Source of the DNA: Chloroflexia bacterium | GTDB lineage: Bacteria; Chloroflexota; Chloroflexia; Thermomicrobiales; UBA6265 | Direction: 5' to 3' | Assembly (NCBI GenBank): GCA_013697005.1 | Contig: JACCXM010000094.1 | Span: 1 to 40,078, forward strand | Length of the DNA: 40,078 nt | Part shown: piece by piece, positions 17,505 through 27,038 of the stretch | Position numbering within the stretch: the stretch's first letter is position 1 | Layout of the letters: each line of letters starts with the position of its first letter | Translations under genes and position numbers: made by a program | The notes under the pieces: model-generated | Seen by the model: the letters and a program-made list of their open reading frames with translations, nothing else | Databases searched by the model: none | What the model was told of the DNA's origin: nothing

Positions 17505-18724
17505 CTGCGCGCATCCTCCCTGTCGGCGCGTTTGTCTGCCTGCTGCGCGAGTCTCTGGAGCTCGACCCGTTCTACGCCAATCTCTGGCTGGAAGGTGAGA
17601 TCGGCGATTTCAGCCGTTCTTCGGCGGGGCATACATACTTCAGTCTCCGAGACGACGACGGCACGCTAAAGTGCGTGCTCTTCCGTAATCAGGCGTTGCG
17701 TCAGCATCATCCTCTCCGGCTCGGGGACCACGTCTCGGTTCATGGCGGACTCTCCATGTATGCGCGATCCGGATCTCTGCAGCTTGTGGCCGATCTGGTG
17801 CGGCCGGCAGGGTTCGGCGCGGCCTGGCTCGAGTTCGAGTATCTCCGCCAACGTCTCGCTGCCGAAGGGCTCTTTGACCCGTTGCGCAAACGGCCGTTGC
17901 CCCAATGGCCGCATACGATCGGGGTCGTAACTTCCCCACATGGTGCGGCGTGGCACGACATCCAGACCGTGGTTCGGCGGCGCTATCCCCTTGCCACGCT
18001 GGTGATCTCGCCCGCCCAGGTCCAGGGAGACGGAGCAGGCGAGAGTATCGTGGCGGCGCTTGACGCGCTTCAGCAGGAACCGGACATCGACGCCATCATC
18101 ATCGCTCGCGGCGGTGGCGGCAATGATGACCTGTCTGCATTCAATGATGAACGGGTTGTACGCGCGGTTTTTGCGTCGGCAGTTCCAATTGTTGCCGGCA
18201 TCGGTCACGCGACCGACCGGACGCTCGTCGAAGACACCGCGGATGCCTCCGCGCCGACCCCATCCGCGGCAGCGGAGATTTGCGTTCCCTCCGTCGTCGA
18301 GATCGCCGAACATGTGCGCTCGATCGCGGCGCGCCTCACCTGGACACTGGCCTCGCGCCGCGGAGAAGCTTCAGAGAGCGTCACGAGAGCCACCCGGCGA
18401 ATTCGCTTGCGCAATCCAGGTCTGGAATTACACCGACGTCATTCGCTCATCGCGGGCGCCAAAGATCGCCTGGCCCAGATGACGCGAGCCCAGCGTGGCA
18501 GTCACGCTCAGCGATTGGCGGCGCGGAGCGACGTTCTAACGGCACTCGACCCGAACGCCGTGCTGCGAAGGGGCTACGCGGTCCTTCGCCACAAGGCAGA
18601 CGATCGCCCGCTCTTCAGTATCACCCAGGTCGCGGAAGACGACGACGTCGTCGTTTCGATAGAAGGTGGTTCATTCGAAGCAACCGTGCGACAAGGAACC
18701 CTCTCGAGCGCGAGCATACGGTGA
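17501..18724 (+). CDS. xseA: Exodeoxyribonuclease VII large subunit
   Basis: Catalytic subunit of exonuclease VII, which degrades single-stranded DNA from both ends and limits unpaired DNA in repair. The 407-residue protein has an N-terminal OB-fold (LWLEGEIGDFSRSSAGHTYF, then CVLFRNQA and VSVHGGLSMYARSGSLQL), the catalytic region IGVVTSPHGAAWHDI, IIIARGGGGNDDLSAFNDE, GIGHATDRT and SAPTPSAAAEI, and a long helical C-terminal part that binds XseB. The common GHETD is GHATD here. Overlaps accB and xseB by four bases each. Confidence 0.95.
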   Translation: MTARILPVGAFVCLLRESLELDPFYANLWLEGEIGDFSRSSAGHTYFSLRDDDGTLKCVLFRNQALRQHHPLRLGDHVSVHGGLSMYARSGSLQLVADLVRPAGFGAAWLEFEYLRQRLAAEGLFDPLRKRPLPQWPHTIGVVTSPHGAAWHDIQTVVRRRYPLATLVISPAQVQGDGAGESIVAALDALQQEPDIDAIIIARGGGGNDDLSAFNDERVVRAVFASAVPIVAGIGHATDRTLVEDTADASAPTPSAAAEICVPSVVEIAEHVRSIAARLTWTLASRRGEASESVTRATRRIRLRNPGLELHRRHSLIAGAKDRLAQMTRAQRGSHAQRLAARSDVLTALDPNAVLRRGYAVLRHKADDRPLFSITQVAEDDDVVVSIEGGSFEATVRQGTLSSASIR

Positions 18725-19005
18725 ACGAGAAAGTCGACGATACGCCGTCTTCCGACGATTTCAGACGATTGATCGCCGAGGGCAGCTTTGAATCGGCGCT
18801 TGGTGCACTCGAGGAAGTTCTCGCGCATCTCGAACACGGCCGGTTGTCGATGGACGAATCGGTCACCTGGTATGAGATTGGACTCGGTTTGACCAAGCGC
18901 TGTTCCGATTTGCTCCAGCAGGCAGAGCTCCGGATCAGCTCGATCGAAGACCGCTTCGCCGTCACCGTCGGTGTCGAGCCTGACTGGGACGCGGATGAAT
19001 CCTGA
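18721..19005 (+). CDS. xseB: Exodeoxyribonuclease VII small subunit
   Basis: Small helical subunit that wraps the XseA stalk. The 94-residue product contains the family signature FESALGALEEVLAHLEHGRL, then MDESVTWYEIGLGLTKRCSDLL. Starts at GTG 18721 overlapping the xseA stop (GTGA). About 20 polar N-terminal residues precede the conserved region. Length is typical. Confidence 0.93.
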   Translation: MNEKVDDTPSSDDFRRLIAEGSFESALGALEEVLAHLEHGRLSMDESVTWYEIGLGLTKRCSDLLQQAELRISSIEDRFAVTVGVEPDWDADES

Positions 19006-19056
19006 GCTGAGGTGCGCCCACCGCGCTGCGACGGTCGCCGTAAGGGTGAAGCCGGC

Positions 19057-20118
19057 ATGAAGCCCGAACTCATGCTCGAGCCATTGCCTCCGGGCAAACT
19101 ACCGGCGTGGCTCCTGCACAAAGTGCTTCCCAGGTCGCCCATCGATCCGAACGTCATCGTCGGACCCGGTCTGGGTCGGGACGCGGCAGCCATGCTGGTC
19201 GGCGACCGCGTGATTGTCGCCAAGAACGATCCCATCACTTTCGCTTCGGAACATGGCGCGAAACATCTGGTCGAGATCAACGCCAATGATGTCGCATGCA
19301 TGGGCGCCACGCCGCGCTGGCTGCTCGTGACCGGTCTTTTGCCTCATGGTGTGACCCCGGCCGGCGTACTCAACCAGTTTGCCGAGTTGCGGGAAGCATG
19401 TAGCCGGCGCGCGGTCGATCTCGTCGGGGGACACACCGAGATCGTGCCAGGTTTGCAGCGGCCGATTCTGATAGGCATGATGCTCGGGGAGACCACGCCC
19501 GACGATTTGATCAAACCGGGCCAGGCACGCCCAGGCGACGTTCTACTCCTCACCAAAGGTCTCGCTATCGAAGGGACCGCGCTCCTCGCCAGAGAGCGCC
19601 GGGATGAGCTTTCAGCACGAATCGGGGAACGCGTGACCCAGACCGCGGAAGCGTTGTTGCGGCAACCGGGCATCTCGGTCGTCCGCGAAGCCATTGCGGC
19701 AAGGCGGGCCGGAGGTGTCACGGCATTGCACGATCCGACCGAAGGCGGATTGGCGACCGCGATTCGGGAGATCGGCGCTGTTTCCAACGCGGGCGCGGAG
19801 ATCGATGCCGCGGCGATTCCGATCCTCCCCGAAACGCAGGCAGTCGCGGAGGCATTGGGGCTCGATCCACTCGGTATGTTGGCCTCCGGTGCGCTGTTAA
19901 TAGCGGCTCGCGCGGAGGCGGTTGCCGCTATCAGGCGCGGCGTTGAAGCGGAGGGTATTCCGATCGCCATCGTCGGGCGGCTCACCGATGCGTCTGAAGT
20001 ATTTACGATGCGTTCCGGATCGTCACACCGGGAACTGCCGGAGTTTGCGGTCGATGAAGTGGCGCGCGAACTGGGGAAGTCCGCCGATACCCTCCGTTCG
20101 CAGCCGGAGTCTCAGTGA
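19057..20118 (+). CDS. AIR synthase-related (HypE/PurM-like) protein
   Basis: Member of the PurM/ThiL/SelD/HypE ATP-binding superfamily. The 353-residue protein has the N-terminal glycine-rich segment VGPGLGRDAAAMLVGD, the nucleotide-binding EINANDVACMGATPRWLL, VDLVGGHTEIVPGL, and the C-terminal AIRS domain with TALHDPTEGGLATAI and LGMLASGALLIAAR. It lacks the C-terminal cysteine that HypE uses for cyanide synthesis, and no hydrogenase genes are nearby, so it is not a hydrogenase maturation factor. The reaction is unknown; such stand-alone proteins are usually annotated only as AIR synthase-related. ATG 19057 has AAGGGTGA upstream. The stop overlaps the asparaginase start (GTGA). Confidence 0.85.
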   Translation: MKPELMLEPLPPGKLPAWLLHKVLPRSPIDPNVIVGPGLGRDAAAMLVGDRVIVAKNDPITFASEHGAKHLVEINANDVACMGATPRWLLVTGLLPHGVTPAGVLNQFAELREACSRRAVDLVGGHTEIVPGLQRPILIGMMLGETTPDDLIKPGQARPGDVLLLTKGLAIEGTALLARERRDELSARIGERVTQTAEALLRQPGISVVREAIAARRAGGVTALHDPTEGGLATAIREIGAVSNAGAEIDAAAIPILPETQAVAEALGLDPLGMLASGALLIAARAEAVAAIRRGVEAEGIPIAIVGRLTDASEVFTMRSGSSHRELPEFAVDEVARELGKSADTLRSQPESQ

Positions 20119-21041
20119 GCCTACTCCTCGTCGCCAGCACCAATGCGGGGATTGGCATGCAAGACGGCATGGCTGTTCTCCGTTCCGGAGGGGCGGCAGT
20201 GGACGCCGTCATCGCGGTCATCCGGCGCGTCGAAGCCAACCCGGAGGATCACTCGGTCGGGTACGGTGGATTGCCCAACCTGATCGGCGAAATCGAGCTC
20301 GATGCCAGCATCATGGATGGTCGCACACTGGCTACGGGAGCAGTGGCGGCGCTGCAAGGGCACCAGGACGCGATCGATCTCGCCCGCATCGTCATGAATG
20401 AACTGCCCCACGTTTTGATTGCTGGCAGCGGCGCCGCACGGTTGGCCGGGGATTCCGGCTTCCCGCGACGCAACCTCTTGACCTCAGAGGCGAAAGCGAT
20501 CTGGCAATCCCGAATCGAAACATCTGACAATGACGCCTATGGCGGAAAAATACGGGAGCTAGCACGAAAACTCAGCCGAGACCCGGAGCGTCCTCTGGAC
20601 GCGCACGGTACGGTGAACGTCATCGCGCGTGATCGCGCCGGTGACATCGCGAGCGGTGTGAGCACTTCCGGCTGGGCCTGGAAGTACCCGGGGCGAGTCG
20701 GCGATTCACCAATCATTGGCGCCGGGAATTACGCTGACAATCGATGGGGCGCCGCGGCCTGCACCGGACGCGGGGAAATAGCGCAGCGCTGCTGCACGGC
20801 CCATAGCGTGGTGACGTTCATGCGCTTCGGGTATTCACTTCACGATGCATTGCGGCTCGCCGCATGTGACCTTCACGGGCTCGACGACGCCTATCGCGGC
20901 GAGGTCAACATCATCGGGGTTGACCGAACGGGGCAGCACGCGGCAGCGTCGACGGTCGCCGGAAAAACGTACATAGTGATGACGGGTGCGATGCAGGAAG
21001 TCGCCGAGCACGAGCGCGAATTCGTGCCGGCGCCTGTCTGA
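20115..21041 (+). CDS. Glycosylasparaginase / isoaspartyl peptidase family (Ntn hydrolase)
   Basis: N-terminal nucleophile hydrolase that self-cleaves at a threonine and then hydrolyses N4-(beta-N-acetylglucosaminyl)-asparagine or related amides. The 308-residue precursor has AVDAVIAVIRRVEANPEDHSVGYGG in its alpha part (which continues to about residue 175), the predicted cleavage and nucleophile site in DAHGTVNVIA (Thr), and beta-chain blocks STSGWAWKYPGRVGDSPIIG, AGNYADN and CTGRGE. Closest in style to N4-GlcNAc-asparaginases; isoaspartyl peptidase activity is the alternative. Start is GTG 20115, overlapping the preceding stop. Last gene of the long plus-strand run; a small hairpin (GCTCC/GGAGC, about 21064-21080) follows without a T-tract. 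Confidence 0.85.
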   Translation: MSLLLVASTNAGIGMQDGMAVLRSGGAAVDAVIAVIRRVEANPEDHSVGYGGLPNLIGEIELDASIMDGRTLATGAVAALQGHQDAIDLARIVMNELPHVLIAGSGAARLAGDSGFPRRNLLTSEAKAIWQSRIETSDNDAYGGKIRELARKLSRDPERPLDAHGTVNVIARDRAGDIASGVSTSGWAWKYPGRVGDSPIIGAGNYADNRWGAAACTGRGEIAQRCCTAHSVVTFMRFGYSLHDALRLAACDLHGLDDAYRGEVNIIGVDRTGQHAAASTVAGKTYIVMTGAMQEVAEHEREFVPAPV

Positions 21042-21097
21042 GACCGGCCGTGACGACCCAGTGAGCTCCGCACTAAGGAGCCTCGGATTCGGCGTCA

Positions 21098-22864
21098 TTA
21101 AACGTCTCTTGTGAGCGTCTCCAGGAACTCGTCATTGGTTTGCGTCTTCGAGAGCCGGCTCAGGAGCAGTTCGGTACCCTCGCTGCCACCCAGCATTGAG
21201 ACCATGCGGCGCATAGTCCACACCTGACGCAGGGTCGCTTCATCGAGGAGCAGTTCTTCGCGGCGAGTTCCGGAACGTTGGATGTCGATCGACGGGTAGA
21301 TGCGTCGCTCGGCGAGCTTGCGATCGAGATGCAGCTCCATATTCCCGGTTCCCTTGAACTCTTCGTAGATGACATCGTCCATGCGACTGCCGGTGTCGAT
21401 CAAGCAGGTCGAAACCACCGTCAGACTGCCACCCCCCTCGATATTGCGGGCCGCTCCGAAAAAGCGCTTGGGTGGGTAGAGCGCGACTGGGTCAATACCG
21501 CCCGAAAGCGTCCGCCCACTCGGTGGCACCGCGAGGTTGTACGCCCGGGCCAGGCGTGTGATGGAGTCGAGCAAGATGACTACGTCGCGGCCGCCTTCGA
21601 CCAACCGCTTGGCGCGTTCCAACGCCATCTCCGCAACCTTGGTGTGATCCTCGACCGGCTCATCGAACGTCGAGGAGATGACCTCGCCGTCGATCGACCG
21701 TCGCATATCAGTCACTTCTTCCGGTCGCTCACCGATCAGGCACACCATCAGGTGAACGTCGGGGCAGTTGGTGCTGATGCCATTGGCGATGGCCTTCAGC
21801 AGCATTGTCTTGCCCGCCTTCGGCGGCGAGACAATCAAGCCTCGCTGTCCGCGTCCGATGGGCGCGACAAGGTTGAGCAATCGAGTAGAGAGGATGTTCG
21901 GCGCGGTCTCCAGGTTTATGAGCTCGAGCGGAAAGATGGGGGTCAGCGTATCGAAGGAAGGACGCCGGCGCGCCGTTTCAGGGTCGATGCCATTGACGGC
22001 CTCGACCCGCAACAGGCTGAAAAACTTTTCGTTGTCTTTTGGCGGCCGCACCTGTCCACTGATCCGGTCCCCGGTTCGCAGACCAAACCGGCGAATCTGC
22101 GACTGCGACACGTAAATATCGTCATGTCCGGGGAGGAATCGCTGGCCTCGCAAGAATCCGAACCCATCCTCGATGATCTCGAGAATGCCATCTCCGAAAA
22201 TTTGGCCATCTTTCTCCGTTTGCGCACGGAGCAGTTTCACCATCTGCTCCTGCCGCGGTAAACGGCTGAACGCCGGAATCTCCAGCTCACGCGCCATTTC
22301 GGCCAATTCCTCGGCAGACTTGGCTTCGAGATCCGGCACCGTCAGGTGAGGGGGACCAGTCCGGACTGGAGCAACGGCGGCATAGGGCGCCCCATTCCGT
22401 GGCCGTGGTTGACCGTAACCGCCTTGTCGTCCATCGCGGGAATCGCTGCCGAATCGCTCCGACCCATTCGGCCGATCAGTTGGCGTGGGCCGTGGCGCGC
22501 GCTCACGCCGCCCCCGCCCATCCCGGCTTCTTGGGCGCTGGCCGAACTCTCCGCGTCCGTCCGGCATCGGGTCCAATTGCAGGTGCATTGAGACGTCGCG
22601 AACGTCCGGAGGTGTGGTCACGGCAGGTGGTTCGCCGTTTCCCGCCGGTTCGACCGGAACGCTGGCGATAGCTTCGTGCGGTGTGGGAAGCTCCTCCAGT
22701 GGTGGAGCCGTCTCAATCGAATCGGTCTGGTCGGTCAGCTCAGTGGCGAGCGCGGCATCAACGCCGTTGTCGGCAAACTCATCAGTCGCCTTCGCTGCCG
22801 GTTTGGATCGCGTCGCGCGGCGGCGCGGCGCACGTTCGACTTCAACTGTCTCTTCGACCGTCAA
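21098..22864 (-). CDS. rho: Transcription termination factor Rho
   Basis: Hexameric RNA helicase that ends transcription at C-rich unstructured RNA. The 588-residue protein has an extra N-terminal region of about 190 residues that is Pro/Arg/Gly/Glu-rich and likely disordered, then the Rho N-terminal helix bundle ([19 protein letters not shown]), the RNA-binding cold-shock domain (GFGFLRG to [16 protein letters not shown]) and the ATPase with Walker [22 protein letters not shown], Walker [17 protein letters not shown], and [13 protein letters not shown]. The TTG at 22864 is the start: GGAGGG lies seven bases upstream. rpmE, a frequent neighbour, is absent. Transcribed from the promoter at 23121-23149 through a leader of about 250 bases. 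Confidence 0.95.
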   Translation of the reverse strand: MTVEETVEVERAPRRRATRSKPAAKATDEFADNGVDAALATELTDQTDSIETAPPLEELPTPHEAIASVPVEPAGNGEPPAVTTPPDVRDVSMHLQLDPMPDGRGEFGQRPRSRDGRGRRERAPRPTPTDRPNGSERFGSDSRDGRQGGYGQPRPRNGAPYAAVAPVRTGPPHLTVPDLEAKSAEELAEMARELEIPAFSRLPRQEQMVKLLRAQTEKDGQIFGDGILEIIEDGFGFLRGQRFLPGHDDIYVSQSQIRRFGLRTGDRISGQVRPPKDNEKFFSLLRVEAVNGIDPETARRRPSFDTLTPIFPLELINLETAPNILSTRLLNLVAPIGRGQRGLIVSPPKAGKTMLLKAIANGISTNCPDVHLMVCLIGERPEEVTDMRRSIDGEVISSTFDEPVEDHTKVAEMALERAKRLVEGGRDVVILLDSITRLARAYNLAVPPSGRTLSGGIDPVALYPPKRFFGAARNIEGGGSLTVVSTCLIDTGSRMDDVIYEEFKGTGNMELHLDRKLAERRIYPSIDIQRSGTRREELLLDEATLRQVWTMRRMVSMLGGSEGTELLLSRLSKTQTNDEFLETLTRDV

Positions 22865-23120
22865 CAGGTTACCCTCCAGGTATGTGCAATTGTTGTTTCG
22901 AGTTTATTCACTGAAAAACCAGGGGTCGATGCGTAAATCTGAGTCGCTTTTGCCTTCGCCGCAGTCTTCCCGAGCGTCACACGGCCATTCTGAATTGATG
23001 GTACGGCCCATAGACACTCGCGCGCAGGTGGAACCGGGCGACACAATGTCGAGCGCTCCAACGAGAAGTGAGAGAACTGCGGAGGGCGAGGATCGAGTTT
23101 GCCCCCGGCGTGGCATCGAC

Positions 23121-23149
23121 ACTGTAGCACTGTGCTGGATTCGCGTCAA
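23121..23149 (-). promoter_or_regulatory. rho promoter; long leader 22865-23115
   Basis: On the minus strand TTGACG (23144-23149) and TACAGT (23121-23126) are separated by 17 bases. The gap 22865-23199 (335 bases) holds this promoter and an untranslated leader of about 250 bases in which I see no convincing gene. In other bacteria rho is autoregulated through its leader (established knowledge), so this one may be too. A short direct repeat of CACTGT overlaps the -10 box. Confidence 0.55.
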
Positions 23150-23199
23150 CATGCGAATTTCTTAGTCTTTGGATTGGCATCCATCCGAGCGGGCCGAAC

Positions 23200-24183
23200 C
23201 TAATCCACGGGAATGCCATACAGGTCGAGTTTGGCGGGGCGATGGATCGCGTCGACTTTCCGAATCGTCCCAGTTCGCGACCGCATGACGATCGATTGCG
23301 TGGTCGCACCCTCACCGAAGTAATGCACTCCTTTCAGGAGCTCGCCGTCGGTGATGCCCGTGGCCGCGAAAAAAACGTCGTCACCGTGGACCAGGTCTTC
23401 TGCCGTGAGCACGCGCGTCGCGTCGATGTCATGCGCGCGCACCGCCGCCCACTCATCTTCGTTTCGAGGCCATAGCCGGCACAGCATTTGTCCCCCGATG
23501 CAGCGCAGAGCGCAGGCCGCGACGACGGCCTCCGGCGCGCCACCGATACCCATCAACACGTCGATCCCGGTCCCCGGCGTGGCTGCCATCACCGCACCTG
23601 CCACATCTCCATCCGTGATGAACCGAATGCGAGCGCCCGCATTCCGAACCTGATCCGCCAGCGCTTCATGGCGGGGCCTATCCAGCATCACGACCGCCAA
23701 GTCGCGCACGTCTTTGTCAAGCGCCTTGGCGATATTGGCCAAGTTGGTTTCGACTGGCGCATCGAATTCGATGACATGCGCTGCTGCCGCGCCTACGGCG
23801 ATCTTGTCCATATAGACCACGTACGGCGACTCGAACATCGACCCTCGTTCGGCAACGGCGACGGTGGCAATCGAATTCGCCATTCCTTGCGAGAGCAATC
23901 TGGTGCCATCGATGGGGTCAACCGCAATGTCGGTTTTTGGTTCTTCGGCACAGCCAAGGTGCTCGCCTTCGAACAGCATTGGGGCTTTGTCCTTCGCCCC
24001 CTCGCCGATGACGACGACACCGTCCATAGGAATCGTGTTCAACACCATCCGCATCGCGTCGACCGCCGCCTGGTCGGCGGACTCCTTCTGCCCGCGGCCC
24101 ATCCAGCGTCCGGCCCTTAGAGCGGCAGCCTCGGTCACTCGTACGAGCTCGAGGGCAATATCCCGGCCGATCTGGCGATCCAT
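23200..24183 (-). CDS. glpX: Fructose-1,6-bisphosphatase, class II
   Basis: Removes the 1-phosphate of fructose 1,6-bisphosphate in gluconeogenesis; lithium-sensitive-phosphatase fold with two metals. The 327-residue protein contains AALRAGRWMGRGQKESADQAAVDAM, the metal-binding VVIGEGAKDKAPML, the motif DIAVDPIDGTRL (DPIDGT metal site), FITDGDVAGAV and GIGGAPEAVVAACAL. Length is typical. It starts eight bases after the dinG stop and is the last gene of the unit M20 peptidase-dinG-glpX. No gluconeogenic partners are close by. Confidence 0.93.
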   Translation of the reverse strand: MDRQIGRDIALELVRVTEAAALRAGRWMGRGQKESADQAAVDAMRMVLNTIPMDGVVVIGEGAKDKAPMLFEGEHLGCAEEPKTDIAVDPIDGTRLLSQGMANSIATVAVAERGSMFESPYVVYMDKIAVGAAAAHVIEFDAPVETNLANIAKALDKDVRDLAVVMLDRPRHEALADQVRNAGARIRFITDGDVAGAVMAATPGTGIDVLMGIGGAPEAVVAACALRCIGGQMLCRLWPRNEDEWAAVRAHDIDATRVLTAEDLVHGDDVFFAATGITDGELLKGVHYFGEGATTQSIVMRSRTGTIRKVDAIHRPAKLDLYGIPVD

Positions 24184-24191
24184 GGCGTTCC

Positions 24192-27038
24192 TTACGTGCT
24201 TCCAGCGAACTGCCGCGCGGAAATCCGCTCGCGCTCCGCCGCTTCAAGCCATTTCCTGGCCGCATCCGGAAGATCCATCATGCTGCCGACCGCAACCGAA
24301 CACTCCGGAAGTGACTGCAAGAAGGTGGCCCCGTACCGTTTCGTCAGGATTCTCCTGTCAAGGACGGCGCACACGCCACGATCCTGACCAGATCGAATCA
24401 GCCTGCCGAATCCTTGCTTGAAACGCAGTACTGCCTGTGGCACGGCGTAGTCATTGAATGCATTGTCGAATGCTTCGCTGCGTGCGGCAAACACGGGATC
24501 GGTGGGCACACTGAAAGGCAATCTCGTGATCACCAGCAGGCTCAACGCATCACCCGCCACGTCGACTCCCTCCCAGAACGACGCGGTACCAAGCACGGCG
24601 ACATTGGACTCGCCCCGCAACCGTTCTGTCAACTGTTGCGGCGATCCGTCCCGCCGCTGCGCCAGCACCACGATTCCGGCGTCGTGAAGGGGCGCGGTGA
24701 TCGCCCTCGCCATGTCAGCCAGTAAGGCGTGAGAGGTGAACAGCACGAGCGCCCGGCCCTTGGTCGCGGCAATAGCCTCGATCAGCGTCCGCTCCAGCGC
24801 GTCGCGGTACTCTGGAAATATCGGCTCCGGCATATCGTCGGTGAGATAGAGCAAGACCGAGGCACGATAATCGAACGGCGAAGGCACAATGAGCGAAGAC
24901 GCATCGGGTATGCCAAGTCGCGATGCCAGGTAATCACAACGCCCGTCGACGGCCAGGGTCGCGGATGTCAACACCGTAGCCCGTGTTTGTTTGAACAGGC
25001 GCTCCCGGAGCAATTCACTGACGTCGAGCGGGGCGGATCGAAACGCGATCCGATTGAGAAGACCTTGCCGTTCAAGCCAGAAAACTCTGCCCGATTCCGG
25101 CGCGTCCAGTGCATTCGCGAACTTGGCCGCCAACTCCGTACCGGCACGAAGCGCGTTGCCGAGATCGCCAAGAAGCAACTCCTGGCGCTCCCCGGCCTCG
25201 GCGAGATCGGCCGCGGCGACATCATCGACCTCGGCAACGGCGGTGGCGAACCAGCGCAACGCGGTCTCTGCCTCGTGCAGACTCCCGAGCAACCGATCCC
25301 ACCCCGCTTCAACCGCTTGCCAGGCCGGCGCCGCGCGCGTCGCGGCGGTCACACGTTTCGCGCGTTCGGATGCGGCACCGCCGTTCTCCGCATCGAGATG
25401 CACGAATTCGAGTGCCGCAAACAGATCGCGGCCCGCGGTCCGCACGGTGTCCGCTGCCGCCCGCGCGGCGATCAATCGCTCCCGGCCGAGACGGGCGCGC
25501 CGCTGCGCCGCACTGTCGGCCGCGGCGCCAAGCAGAAATGCGATCGCTCCCGCCGTGACGCCGGATACCGCGTCCCCATCGCCACTGGCGACCGCGTCGG
25601 CGTATTCGGTGAGATCGCGCTCGGTCAACGTGACGGTGAACTGCGCCGTGGCCTGCGCTTCGAGATGATGTGCCTCATCGATCACGAGCGCGTCGTAATT
25701 GGGCAGGATGCCGTTACTCGACACCGCGTCCGTCAGCAGCAACGCGTGATTCACAACAACCAAGTGCGCGCTCCCCGCCGCGCGCCGCGCACGGAACAGA
25801 AAGCACTGCCCGCGTTGATGAAACACGCACGATCCGGGTTCGCACGCGCCTTCGTCTTCAGAAATCTGCCGCCAATGCACTTCTTCGCCGCCGGTCAATT
25901 GCAACTCCGCGCGATCTCCGGATGTCGTCCTGGGCAACCAGGCCAGCGCTTTTGCTTTCAGGCGTGACTCGTCGGGATCGACTGAAAGTTGACGTTCCCA
26001 GGGAAACCATCGTCGCAGGCAGAGGTAGTTCGCGCGTCCCTTGAGGGTGGCGACGCGAAGGCCCACATCGTCCTCGACATAGTTGAGTGCCGCGATAAGA
26101 TCCGGAACGTCCTTCCGTATCAACTGATCCTGCAACGCGAGCGTGTTCGTCGAGAGCACGACCGGTTCACCGCGCTCGCTCGCCGAAAGCGCGGCGGGGA
26201 CCAGATACGCCAGGCTTTTGCCCGTGCCGGTGCCGGCCTCGACCAGAATCTGCCCGCTTTCGTTGATCGCGGCCGCGACCGCCTCCGCCATTTGCTCTTG
26301 CTGGCGCCGTCGCTCAAATCCCGAGATGACCTTTGTCAGCGCGCCATCAGCACCGATCACCGCCCGCAGCGTTCGTTCGTCGACTGGTTCCATCGACCCC
26401 GTTGGTTCAAGCGGATCTTCGCGCGGCCGGTCTCGCAGAAACTGAATTTCCGGGGGTTGCAAACGGTTCTTCGCACGCGGATTGCCGGGACGTAGCGCGA
26501 AGAGATCGGCAAATGGCCACCCACCCTCGGACACATGGGTCGCCAGGCGATCGAGCGTGACATCGTCATACTCGGCGATACGGCCGAGCAACGCCACGAA
26601 CACGTCCGCGACGACGCCTGCCCTGGTGCGATCCGAGTCTGTCAGCACGGGATCGATGCCGAGCGCATTGGCAAGCGCGTCAAGATTTGTCGCCGCTAAT
26701 CCAGGCACGAGAATCGACGCCAGTTCCACGGTATCGATCGCCGTCCGGTTCAAACGAAGCCCCTCGGCGGCCATCACCGCCAGCGACCGCGCACTGTCGT
26801 GGACGACGACTGGCTGATCACGGATCAATGCACGGAGATCATTGGCGACATCCGGCCAGGGCGCAGCGGCGGGCGCCGACCCGGGGGTTGCCTCCATCGT
26901 CGCCCGTTCTCCGCTCGCGGCGACCGAAACGGCTGAAAGCGAGCAAACGCGATCACGCCGCGGATCAGATCCGGTCGTCGTCACCGATAATGCAACAAAT
27001 GGCGGGATCACGATGGGGCGGTGACCTTCTAGTGGCAA
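24192..27038 (-). CDS. dinG: DinG-family Fe-S helicase with inactive DnaQ-like N-terminal domain
   Basis: XPD-like 5'-3' DNA helicase for repair and resolution of unusual DNA structures. The 948-residue protein has an N-terminal DnaQ/exonuclease-like domain (about 1-180) and a superfamily 2 helicase: Walker A VEAGTGTGKSLAY, four cysteines in the Fe-S position (YLCLRRW, GACEPGSC, GQC), DEAH box VIDEAHHLEA, and C-terminal motifs LVLFTSHALL, GTASFWEGVDVAG and FKQGFGRLIRSGQDRG. The exonuclease motif DxET is SVTTTG, and the later Asp and His residues are also missing, so nuclease activity is not expected. Start uncertain: TTG 27038 overlaps the previous stop; GTG 27011 is the alternative and keeps the whole domain. 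Confidence 0.88.
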   Translation of the reverse strand: MPLEGHRPIVIPPFVALSVTTTGSDPRRDRVCSLSAVSVAASGERATMEATPGSAPAAAPWPDVANDLRALIRDQPVVVHDSARSLAVMAAEGLRLNRTAIDTVELASILVPGLAATNLDALANALGIDPVLTDSDRTRAGVVADVFVALLGRIAEYDDVTLDRLATHVSEGGWPFADLFALRPGNPRAKNRLQPPEIQFLRDRPREDPLEPTGSMEPVDERTLRAVIGADGALTKVISGFERRRQQEQMAEAVAAAINESGQILVEAGTGTGKSLAYLVPAALSASERGEPVVLSTNTLALQDQLIRKDVPDLIAALNYVEDDVGLRVATLKGRANYLCLRRWFPWERQLSVDPDESRLKAKALAWLPRTTSGDRAELQLTGGEEVHWRQISEDEGACEPGSCVFHQRGQCFLFRARRAAGSAHLVVVNHALLLTDAVSSNGILPNYDALVIDEAHHLEAQATAQFTVTLTERDLTEYADAVASGDGDAVSGVTAGAIAFLLGAAADSAAQRRARLGRERLIAARAAADTVRTAGRDLFAALEFVHLDAENGGAASERAKRVTAATRAAPAWQAVEAGWDRLLGSLHEAETALRWFATAVAEVDDVAAADLAEAGERQELLLGDLGNALRAGTELAAKFANALDAPESGRVFWLERQGLLNRIAFRSAPLDVSELLRERLFKQTRATVLTSATLAVDGRCDYLASRLGIPDASSLIVPSPFDYRASVLLYLTDDMPEPIFPEYRDALERTLIEAIAATKGRALVLFTSHALLADMARAITAPLHDAGIVVLAQRRDGSPQQLTERLRGESNVAVLGTASFWEGVDVAGDALSLLVITRLPFSVPTDPVFAARSEAFDNAFNDYAVPQAVLRFKQGFGRLIRSGQDRGVCAVLDRRILTKRYGATFLQSLPECSVAVGSMMDLPDAARKWLEAAERERISARQFAGST

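Noticed and set aside
19057-20118. HypE hydrogenase maturation factor
   Set aside because: No C-terminal cysteine and no hyp or hydrogenase genes nearby; only the superfamily can be supported.
22861-23130. Small ORF in the rho leader on the minus strand
   Set aside because: Composition is not protein-like, no ribosome site, and it overlaps the rho promoter and start.
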